Shown one piece after another: positions 54,716 through 64,000 of a stretch of DNA of 64,000 nucleotides. Location: contig WPIO01000153.1 in assembly GCA_009760855.2 (NCBI GenBank), positions 337,501 to 401,500 on the forward strand, written 5' to 3'. The position numbers and the translations under genes were made by a program. Under the pieces are notes generated by a model. The model was not told where the DNA came from. It was given only the letters and a program-made list of their open reading frames with translations, and did no database searches. This DNA comes from Cristatella mucedo (Eukaryota > Bryozoa > Phylactolaemata > Cristatellidae). Numbering within the stretch: the stretch's first letter is position 1; each line of letters starts with the position of its first letter.

Positions 54716-56185
54716 GGCTGAAAGAGCGAACCTGAATTTACTTTCTCTTAAGGAAAATGGCCTGGCTGATTAGATTTATGCCTTTTGATTACGTGCATGG
54801 CTGCACGGATAGTCAAGTGGCTAATAGAAAGAGATCTAGTAATTATTATTATTGTATTATTATTTTTATTATTATTATCAGGTATCTGCCGGGAGACGGG
54901 AATGATTTACTTGAAAGATGTGATAGTTTGTGGCCAATCGTATAAGCCTTAGCTAGCCTGCTGAACGTGACTGCTAAATAGGTTTAGGCTAGGCAGCTTT
55001 AAGCTGTAGCAGGCGTTGCCTGCAAGCGGAAGTGCTCCCTAGACACTCATTAGTTCTAACTGAATGAGCTCGAAAAGCCAATAAGCATACAATAAAGCTC
55101 GTATGATTGGCCAAATACGTGGCCAATAAGCATATGCGGCTACTACTTATTGGAAGTCGAACTGGAACGTTGGGTCATACAAAGTTCACAGCTAAACGTC
55201 GAGTGCCCGCTGCCGGACACGTAATGGCGGTGCAAGAGCACGCGAGAGACGCACGGCCGAAGGTGCACTGCTGCTAAAGAGTCCATTCTAAATATAGAAT
55301 TTACTTAAAAACAATTTTTTTTATAATTTTATAATTTAATAATGCTAACTTTATATATCGAAGTAATGCAGCGATCTCTGTCAATATCCGGATCAAATAT
55401 ATAATATCCGTTCGTCGCTCTGATGGCTGAAATTTCGCAGGAGATATAGCAGCAGTAGCTAACGCTGCGGATTAGGGGACACGGCGGAAGCAACAAAGCC
55501 ATCGAAGCAAGTACGTGCACAATCGGTGCGTTAAATTTTCTGAAATTAGGAGCTCGTGATCTCAATTCGGATTGTCTTTTCTTGTTATTGTAGTGATTAT
55601 ATGCAATGGCTATATATAAAGTTGAGGAAAAAGTTCGTGCGTTGTGTTTTTCCACTAAATCGTTATTTATTTCATTAAATTATTTATTTATCAAGTCATC
55701 ATATATATGTATATAATACAATAGAATTGAAAAGTAATTTTAGTCTTCAGGATTATACTACTTTGTTGAGTTTAAATTTCTAGACAAGTTAGCTTCTGCT
55801 AGTACATGCTTAAAACAATTTTTTAAAGGATACCAGTTGATGCCATTATGGTAGATTTTTATAATGTCATTGCAGCTTCAAGGAAAAACCTCTCTTTGCA
55901 CTTCCGGTTTTGATCGACGCAAAAAATCAGATCATCTGAAGCAGCAATTTGTGCTTCATTCAGCTTATCAGTTTTATTGCGATTGAATTATTACGCCGAG
56001 CGAAACTAGCGTCAATAAACTTGAACTACACGAGAGCTAGCAAGTAACGAAGTATCTTTATTTCATGCTAATAGCTTGGTAAGGCCTGGCTGCGGAAGAG
56101 ATTTGCAGAGGAGGGCTTCGCAGAGGAGCATGCCCGAGTCAGGCTTTCCTCATCTGTCTTGAAAATATTAAAAGGGTCAAGAGTC

Positions 56186-56460
56186 ATCTGATTTAGTCTT
56201 CAAGATCGTTTGAGGACTCGAGTAGTGGCTGTACAACATTTCGGCTTTCGCAGACAGCACGGCTGCCCAAGACGGCCCATATTTCGAAGACGGCGGGCGC
56301 GGCTTTTGAAAAAATATTGAATCAGTCATCAGTCATCTGATTTAGCCTCTAAGATTGTTGGAAGACTCGAGTAGGGGCTGTGCAACATTTCGGCTTTCAC
56401 AGACAGCACGGCCACCCAAGGCCCGGATTTCGAAGACGGCTCGGCTTTGGACGGCAGTGT
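56186..56460. repeat. Tandem duplication, about 149-bp period
   Basis: The unit starting TCTGATTTAGTCTTCAAGAT and containing CAACATTTCGGCTTTCGCAG and TTTCGAAGACGGC occurs at 56186 and again at 56335 with about 15% differences. Confidence 0.85.
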
Positions 56461-57339
56461 GGTTTGCGAAGGCAACATGTCTTTCGAGGACGGCGCTTCA
56501 CTATTCCATCCTTCGAGATTGCTGACGGCAGTACCAGCATCTGCACCTGGAGGATAACAGGAAAGTCATTCTTTTAATTTCAAGAACTCTGCCATGTCGT
56601 TCACCAAATATCTATTTTCCAAGAATGCCAGATAGTCAAAATGTGTTTATTAAAAAAATACTTAATATACATCCCGATATTTGTTCAGATCTCATTCCAC
56701 TGCGTCTGCTCTGATCAACATTGCAGTCTGGTAATTAATCAAATGTCAGCGACTCTGATTTAGTACATATAGCGTGCAGAAGTGGAAAAAGTAAGCTGAG
56801 ACTGCTACCTGGTATAGTTAGACAGTATTAACCTCTAGCAGCCACGACCTCCTGATTCTATAGGAGCATGATTATGATAGGAGAGAGAACCTCATCTGGA
56901 TCTTGCACCCTTGACCGCCGACATATAAAGCTCGAATGCAACTTGATTTAGGGAAATAATTTAAGACCTATGAGAGGGCTTTGGGAAGATTAATCTGGTC
57001 TTTATTAATTTTATACCATCAGAATAGTAATACGCAATTGATATAAATTATAAGCTACTGTGCATATTTAATAAACATTTTATAAAAGCAGCGCAGCTGC
57101 TACACTTTAACAAGGCGTTGTAAAAGTGTAGTTTTGGGGAATAATGGTGCAATATATAACTTCTGGATTGGATAAAACGGCCACAGTTATTAAGTTGCTA
57201 AGGTAGTTCGCTGGGTAAGTAAGCTTTGTTGTTAATAATTTAAAAATAGATTACCAGTACCTGATGCACCCATTTAAGCGAACTTGGTTCGATAGTGATG
57301 GAATTAAAACTGAAATTAAATTACAGATTTAAACAATAT

Positions 57340-58995
57340 ATAACCTTTCAAAAAAGCTGTAGTCAGGCCACTTCACAAGAAAACTACACTTGGCCAAGAG
57401 AACTTGAGCAATTACCGCCCAGTTTCCCTTCTACCATTCCTATCAAAGACACTCGAACGGGTCGTGGCGGACCAGCTGAACTCGTATATCGAAACCTCAC
57501 ACCTTGCTAGTAAGTTCCAGTCTGGCTTTAGAGCTAATCACTCCACAGAGTCAGCATTGCTTCGGGTATACAACGACCTACTTAGGAATGCAGACATGGG
57601 TAGAGTGTCTCTGCTTGTTTTGCTTGATCTTTCGGCAGCTTTTGATACCATTGATCACAAAGTTCTTCTTGAGCGCCTCTCATCTCGCCTGGGCATCACT
57701 GGCACTGCTCTGCAGTGGTTCAGGTCCTATCTCAGTGGGAGACTCCAGAGTATTGATGTGAATGGACAAAGATCATCTGAAGTACTTCTGAAATATGGAG
57801 TACCTCAGGGCTCAGTGCTAGGTCCGGTTCTTTTCATGGTTTATACGCTGCCTCTTGCTGATGTGATTGCCAAGCACAATCTAGGCTTTCACTTCTATGC
57901 GGATGACACTCAGTTGTACCTTTGCTTTGATCCCCCCCAGCCTTCGAGCACCTCAAATTCTCCCAACTCACTAGCTGCATGCATTGATGACATCCGAACA
58001 TGGATGGCAGCAAATTTTCTAAAACTAAACGATGATAAAACTAACTTACTAGTTATGGGCAAACCCAGTGTGATCCAGAGATTGGAAAGGCTGACTCTCA
58101 AAATTGGCTCTGCCAGCATACCTCCAGTTGAATGAGCTCGAAATCTAGGTGTCATATTCCAAAGCGACCTCTCGTTAGACGACCATATCAACTCCACAGT
58201 CAAATCCGCCTATTTTCAGCTTCATAACATTGCTAGAATTCGGGCTTGTTTAGATAAGGATACCGCGTCTAAGTTGGTCCATGCATTCGTGACATCTCGT
58301 CTCGACTTCTGCAACTCCCTGCTTACTGGCCTACTAGCATGTGCGATCAGGCGATTGCCGCTGGTGCAAAACTCGGCAGCTAGGCTTGTCTGTCGTGAGC
58401 GTCGCAGTTGTCACATTACTCCACTTATCGCCGACCTGCACTGGCTACCAGTCAAGCAACGGATTGACTTCAAGGTTTTGTCGCTCACTTTTAGGTCCCT
58501 TCATTCTATGGCTCCAGCCTATCTGTCAGATATACTACCCCATCAGGCCAAGCATCGTACCGCCCGCTTTTCGGAATCCAACAGTCTAGAAATACCTCGT
58601 ACAAACCTTAAATCCTTTGGAGACCGTGCATTTAGTTCGTATGCTCCCAAAGCCTCGAACTCCCTCCCGACCTGCGTCAGAACATCCCCTGACCTGACCA
58701 CATTCAAAAGGAACCTAAAAAAACACCTATTTAGGACAGCTTTTAGTGGGTCCCTGTGATTCGTCCTTTATGTGCTTATGCGTGCTGACACTGTGCATGC
58801 TGCCACTAACCACATTTGCATGCTGACCCAGTGCATGTCACCCCTAACCATATTATTCATTTCGTTTGTTTTTTTCAAGCATGATTTTACTTACCATTCA
58901 ATTGCATTTCACTTTACAGCAAATGTAAAGCGCCTAGAGAGAGATTAAGTTCTCTGAGGGCGCTTTATCAAGTGAATTATTATTATTATTATTAT
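57340..58995 (+). mobile_element. L2-clade LINE, 5'-truncated, nearly intact reverse transcriptase
   Basis: The frame begins AVVRPLHKKTTLGQENLSNY (57353), continues RPVSLLPFLSKTLERVVADQ and holds the reverse-transcriptase blocks ANHSTESALLRV, LLDLSAAFDTIDH, GVPQGSVLGPVLF and the catalytic YADDTQLY (57895-57918). One in-frame TGA (58133-58135) separates it from the C-terminal part (58136-58759; ARLVCRERRSCHITPLIADL, then FGDRAFSSYAPKASNSLP). The 3' end is GTAAAGCGCCTAGAGAGAGA, TCTCTGAGGGCGCTTTATCA and (ATT)n. The endonuclease half is missing. Confidence 0.93.
58133..58135 (+). pseudogene. In-frame TGA in the L2 polymerase frame
   Basis: The sister copy at about 61255 has TCA (GCATCAGCTCAAAATCTAGG) where this copy has TGA (GAATGAGCTCGAAATCTAGG). 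A Ser codon was probably lost. The frame is otherwise open from 57353 to 58759. Confidence 0.85.
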
Positions 58996-59494
58996 TATTA
59001 TATAAACAAGTAGCGATTGCCAAGAGTTAATATAAATATTGGTTAATGATATGCGCAGCCGGCTGAAAAAATTCTCTGTCCACTTAAAACAGCCTATTTC
59101 AAAATATTAAATAATATTAATTTATAAATAATATTATTCATAATTAATAGTTAATTATTAGGTAATATTTTATATTATAAAATTATTATTTAATAATATT
59201 TAATTATAATTAATAATATACTTACAGATAATTATATAATTATATAGCCTATTAACTCGAAATAATCCAATTTCGAGGATTGTTTTCTAAAATGAAGTGA
59301 CTTAAGTAAAATGACTTGAGCAAATTCATTTCAGTAATTGTCATCAGAACGGTCGGTCCAGACTGCCCAAAGCATTAATGCTTACAAGTATCCTATTCGC
59401 GTTCTTCTTACATCAATGAGGGGGCGATGAGAAACCTGTCTGCTAATGGTAGTGGTGCTCCTGGGCAGCCAGATGGCTGCCGGTTGATCAATGG

Positions 59495-59980
59495 ATACAG
59501 AGTACAGTTCTTATGCTGACCCAAAAGGCTCGCCAAGGTTTGGCACCTCCATGCCTAGCTAAACTGCTGCATCAGTTCCAGCCTCCCCGTGCCATCAGGT
59601 CCTCTACGGACAATACGTTAGCTGTTCCATTCACTCCTCCACTTAAAGACCGTTGGCGACAGAAGCTTTAGCTCTGCAGGTCCTAGACTGTGGAACTCGC
59701 TTCCACAATTCTTGCGCAACGAAAACTACTCTCCTACTGCTGACTATGGCTCATCCTTTTCAGCGGTCCTGAGCTGCTACTTTCACGCTACTCCCTACCT
59801 CAACTGCTCTCCTGACTCTGCTATGCTTCCCACTTTCTCTTTGTTGCGTGAGACGAAGTCTGTTGGCTACCGAATGCGTACGCTTAGGATGTGAGTTCGC
59901 TATACAAAAATTTCTTGCGTAACATCCACACAGTCTTTGTGGCTTTGTGGAGTTACAGACGGAGATACAAGCTTCTTCGG
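59495..59980 (+). mobile_element. LINE family B fragment (3' end)
   Basis: ACCCAAAAGGCTCGCCAAGG, CTAGACTGTGGAACTCGCTT and the end GAGTTACAGACGGAGATACA match the fragment at 25315-25805; the frame encodes a degraded L2/CR1 C-terminus. Confidence 0.82.
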
Positions 59981-61074
59981 ATGATTGACTCATTATTCTG
60001 ATTTATATTATTATTAGCTGATTATGATTTAAAGCTAATGATAGAAGCACGATGACGAAAGGAAGCACAAAATATTCGCACATTTTCTATGAAAATCTGC
60101 CTGTCATCTTAGCTTGTACCTAGGCTGAAGGTAAGCAAAATAATATCGAGTGATTATATAATGCCTATATGAATTAACAAAAAAAATAACTTTCGTCTAA
60201 AATATTTAAAGTTCTTTTAGAACTTTGCATCCTGTGTGCAATTACGATCTTTCAAACCAAGCTATGCCTCTTTGGGGTCAACGTGTAGCAAGACATTGTA
60301 TTTTAGGGGGAGATATGCATATCCTAGGCTCTGCAAATTGGAGCCGAGACATTTTAAAATTACGCTCTGCTGCCGAGTGAAACTAGCGTCACATCTCAAC
60401 AGTATCAGGAGCCGCGCAGGGTCAGTCGGTTCTTCGGAGCTGACTATTTGTTTTTAAGTTGAAAAGAAAACCCCATAAGGATTGATTGCAATGATTTTCT
60501 CATGCCTGTGATCTAACCGACCTAAGGAAAAAAATTAGTCTCTGCATTTTATTATTTTATTATTTATTTATTACTTCGGTGATAGGTTAAGGGAAGACGC
60601 AGATAAAAGTTTTTTACTAACTCAAGTCGAACTTGTTTTTTGCATACGTTGCTTCAGATAGTTACTAATCGAATTCTGCAGGTATCGTATGGTTAAAGAG
60701 GCAATTTCTTTCTTTTTTCGATCAATAGTAAGCTATAAAAGTTCCTGTCTAGTTAGTTTCGAATTTCTCAGGTTCGGCAATCGTAGCATTGGCGAAATAA
60801 TCTACAATATGCCAAGAAAAAAATCCATAAAGTTCTCCATGGTATCGAATAGCTGCCTTTTGGATGTAAATTAATCGTCAAAATAGGGTTTAGAGATACT
60901 GAAAGTGATAGTTAGTGAGGCTGATGCAAATTATTTGAATTTAATGCTAGAAATCTAGTAATAAATAAATAATAAATCTAGTAATTTTATTTTATGGAAT
61001 TACCGTATTGCATAACAGTGATCCGTATAGCTTTGATCAGGTATTTAACGTGTCCTCTGGAGTATCCCAGTGCT

Positions 61075-61436
61075 AGGCAATAACTCACAACTCACTTGCT
61101 GCATGTATTGATGACATCCGCACATGAATGGCAGCAAATTTTCTAAAACTAAACGATGATAAAAACTAACTTACTAGTTATGGGCAAACCCAGTGTGATT
61201 CACAAATTGGAAAGGCTGATGCTCGAAATTGGCTCTGCCGGCATATTTCCTGTTGCATCAGCTCAAAATCTAGGTGTCATGTTATAAAGTGACCTGTCGT
61301 TAGACGACCACATCAGCTCCACGGTCAAATCTGCCTACTTTCAGCTACATAACATTGCTAAATTTCGGGCTTGTTTAGATAAGGATACCACGTCTAAGTT
61401 GGTCCGTGCATTCGTGACATCCCGTCTTGACTTGCA
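61075..61436 (+). mobile_element. L2 LINE internal fragment
   Basis: Matches 57970-58310 of the better copy (GCAGCAAATTTTCTAAAACT, GTCAAATCTGCCTACTTTCA). It has stop codons and an extra base in AAAAACTAACTT, so it is inactive. It ends abruptly at CGTCTTGACTTG. Confidence 0.88.
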
Positions 61437-62254
61437 CCTTAACGTCCGAATAAATGCTGAAGGTAACTTTTACAGGCGAGCTCTTTATAGTTGTTCAGGT
61501 CGATTACAGCAAAAGTTTGGAGTTCCGGTGATAGCTATTTGGTTTTATTGTATTCAAACTTCAACGGGAATGTAATGAGTTAGCCTCTTCCACAAATGAT
61601 TCGTATGCAGCAGTCGCTGGTCGCAATAGACAAGGCTATATATAAACGTTCAGATTCTTTGAGGATTAGGTAGACAACATTCAAGATTGCTAATTCTGTC
61701 TCGGATGCAGCACGGTACTCGTCTGAGTGTTTGTAATCTTCAGCATATCAGCTAAAATGCAGATATGAACCCATATTCCGCGACAGCTGTAAATAAACAT
61801 AAAGCTCTCAAGTAAGACAGGCAAGTATTCGCAGTGTCTCTGATGGGGTCACTTAGATTGACAATGAACTGTAGTGTTATTAGGCTAAATCAACATGATA
61901 AAATCAAACTTCGCAGGAATCTATCCTTCCAACTTCATGGTAGCATTTGTGGCATAATTTATTTACCCAGTTAATCTTAATTTGGCCATAATATCTATCA
62001 AGCCTGCACAATAACCATTTATGTTTTCACGAAAGAGAATAAGTCATCAAAGTATCCATCCTACCATTCGCGTCTCCTATTTGACCGATATCTATCTCTA
62101 CCCACGAAAACTAAGCCGAAGCATTGCAAAGCCCAAAGGGTTCGCGACAATACTTTGCTCTTAATATGTGGTGATGCGAGTTGCTATTAATTTACGTTAA
62201 CCACTTTGATCAAGTGATATCCAACCCTTACACAATAATTATTGAAATAGAAAG

Positions 62255-63075
62255 CCAGACAACCACATCAGCTCAACAATCAAGTCTGCCAGCTTTCAGC
62301 TACATAGCAGTGCTACAATTCGGACGTGTTTAGATAAGGATAACACGTCTCAGTTGATCCATGCATTTATGACATCCCGTTTTGACTTGTGTAACTCACT
62401 GCTTTCTGGCCTACCGGAACGTGCAATCAGACGATTACAGCTCGTGCAAAACTCGGCTGCTAGGCTTGTCTGTCATGAGCTTCGCAGTTGCCACGTCACA
62501 CCACTTCTCGCCGACCTGCACTGGGTACCAGTCAAGCAACGGATCGACATCAAGGTTTTGTCGCTCACTTTTAGTTCACTTCATTCTTTGGCTCCAGCCT
62601 ATCTGTCAGATCTACTCCTCCACCCGGCCAAGCATCGTACCACCCCCCCCCCCCCGCTTTTCGGAATCCAACCGTTTACCAATACCTCGTACAAGCCTCA
62701 AATCCTTTGGAGACCGTGCATTTAGTTCGCATGCTCCCAAAGCCTGGAACTTCCTTCCGACCTTCGTCAGAACATTCCCTGACTTGACCACATTTGAAAA
62801 GAACTTGGAGCACACCAATTTAGGACAGCATTTAGTGGGTCCCCGTTATTCGTCCTCCATGTGCTAACGTGTGCTGACACTGTGCATGCTGCCACTAACC
62901 ACACTTGCATGCTGACCCTGTGCATATAAGCCCTATCCATGTCATTAATGTTGTTTATCAAGCACGATATTACTCACCATTCAATCGGGTTTCCCTTTGC
63001 AGCCAATTTACAGTGTCAAGAGAGAGACTGAGTTCTCTGGGGGAGCTTTATCAAGTGCATTATTTCTATTATTAT
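62255..63075 (+). mobile_element. L2 LINE 3' fragment
   Basis: Covers the last third of the polymerase and the 3' tail. VQNSAARLVCHELRSCHVTP is in frame up to about 62640. A C-homopolymer (62643-62656) then shifts frame, and similarity continues in the next frame. It ends in TATCAAGTGCATTATTTCTATTATT. Confidence 0.88.
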
Positions 63076-63293
63076 AACGTCTCAGAACTCTCTTCGATGC
63101 TTCAAGTGCAAAGAAGGCAAGAAGTGCTGAAGCTCGTGGAGCAGACCGCGCTCACTTGGTCCCGTAGTTAAGAATCTTTCTAATTCCGACGTAATCACTA
63201 TGCTTAAGGAAGGCATCCATTTTGAAATGGATTAAATAAACTCGACCTATGCATGGATCCAACACTTCTTTCCAGTAATTACGATTCGCTTGA

Positions 63294-64000
63294 CTATGTC
63301 TCAATTTGTACACACGTAGACTCGCACGGAGAGAGAACCCGAACAGCTTCTCCATCAAAGCTAGTTCTGCATGCAACTCAGCCGCCTCTGCACAGGATGT
63401 GAGAGAGAGTCCGACTACGCCATCGTCGGACGTGGAGCGCTCGCACCTGAGCCCAGCCACATTCGGCCCTAGAAACAGGGTCGGCCCAGCCTCACTGTGG
63501 CTGGATTCGCGATGGTGCCTTAAGCGGCTCTCCTGTCGCATTTCGCTGGCAAGCTCGGACGTCCTGGTGGTCTCGATTGACTCCGACGAGATGGAGCACT
63601 CGTTTGCCCCGCTGGTTGCCACCTCAAAAGTGCGAGAGTTCGCCAGGTTGGCTGAAGGACGGGCTTGGATGGCAAAGAACGCTCGGGGCCGGGTCAGCCG
63701 TTGCCTCGGCACGGTAAGGTTCGCGAACTACAGCCACTTTCAGACCGCGGGTGTCAGTTTATCGTTCCGAGCGTGGTGCTTCGTTCGCCGCGAGTGCCCG
63801 GACGTGCCGCCGGTGGGCACCGCCAGGAGCCGGTCATACACCGGAACGGCCACCAGCTGCAGCCTTTGCCGCACTGAGACTGAGACCGGCTGCCTCGTCC
63901 TAAGCCACTGCCGACCGATGCTGCAAGCAATAACTATCCGCCACAACCTGGTTATGGGACGCCTAATCAGTGCTCTTCCGGCCACCGTGCACTCTCCGGC
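63294..64000 (+). mobile_element. C-terminal part of a different non-LTR retrotransposon polymerase (partial)
   Basis: Open frame from after TGA (63291) to the window edge. The part SCSLCRTETETGCLVLSHCR, then AITIRHNLVMGRL (about 63853-63965) has the pattern CxxC..ET....L.HC....RHN, typical of the cysteine motif after the reverse transcriptase in R2/NeSL-type elements. Upstream, EFARLAEGRAWMAKNARGRV fits the same region. It shares nothing with the L2 copies. The RT domain is not in the window in this frame, so this is a 5'-truncated copy or a frame broken at 63291. Confidence 0.6.

Larger units (their letters stand above)
51851..57340. other. Gene-poor stretch with scattered repeats
   Basis: No recognised host gene. 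Contains two SINE copies, (CTA)n, a hairpin, four copies of a GATTAATTTTTTGGATATA-like unit at 54073-54153, and a tandem duplication at 56186-56460. Increasingly AT-rich after 54 kb. Confidence 0.65.
58996..63290. other. AT-rich stretch with LINE copies
   Basis: No host gene seen. Very AT-rich at 59030-59260. The stretches 59990-61080 and 61440-62250 hold nothing I recognise. Confidence 0.65.

Noticed and set aside
63152-63712. 186-codon minus-strand frame at the right edge
   Set aside because: The opposite strand encodes a recognisable retrotransposon polymerase C-terminus, so this frame is its shadow.

Overview
The window is nuclear DNA from an animal. Its genes have spliceosomal introns with GT..AG borders, AATAAA signals are present, tRNA-derived SINEs and L2-like LINEs are scattered through it, and dinucleotide and tetranucleotide repeats are very abundant. 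The phylum cannot be fixed from the sequence. The APC gene is vertebrate-like in domain content, but the region that is one giant exon in vertebrates is cut by several introns here, which argues against a jawed vertebrate.

Layout. (1) 415-20263, + strand: 3' part of an APC (adenomatous polyposis coli) orthologue. I place 13 exons that join in frame for 9,318 nt (3,105 residues plus stop): armadillo repeats, one beta-catenin 15-residue repeat, about eight 20-residue repeats, three SAMP-type Axin-binding motifs and a basic C-terminal part. The gene starts left of the window. (2) 22486-40163, - strand: a complete TATDN3 orthologue (TatD-family metal-dependent nuclease, 275 residues) in nine small exons. 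It converges on APC. (3) 40810-46668, + strand: a complete RNASEH2C orthologue (RNase H2 subunit C, 174 residues) in three exons. Its ATG lies 646 bp from the TATDN3 ATG in head-to-head arrangement, with two ETS-like sites just upstream of it. (4) 46.7-64 kb: no recognised host gene. It holds SINEs, L2 fragments, an inverted array of about 175-bp monomers (49.7-51.85 kb), a 5'-truncated L2 LINE with a nearly intact reverse transcriptase (57.3-59.0 kb), further L2 copies, and the C-terminal part of a different non-LTR element running off the right edge.

How the genes relate: APC is a Wnt-pathway scaffold of the beta-catenin destruction complex. TATDN3 and RNASEH2C are both nucleic-acid hydrolase genes, and they probably share a bidirectional promoter. 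Base composition changes from GC-rich (APC exons, with many Ala, Ser and Gly runs) to AT-rich in the last 10 kb. No bacterial genes, operons or CRISPR arrays are present. The most unusual items are the inverted monomer array, a 697-bp element with about 190-bp inverted ends, the repeated intron position inside APC 20-residue repeats, a triple in-phase acceptor in APC, a 3' tail shared between SINE and L2, and an uninterrupted (CAG)35 tract in a TATDN3 intron.
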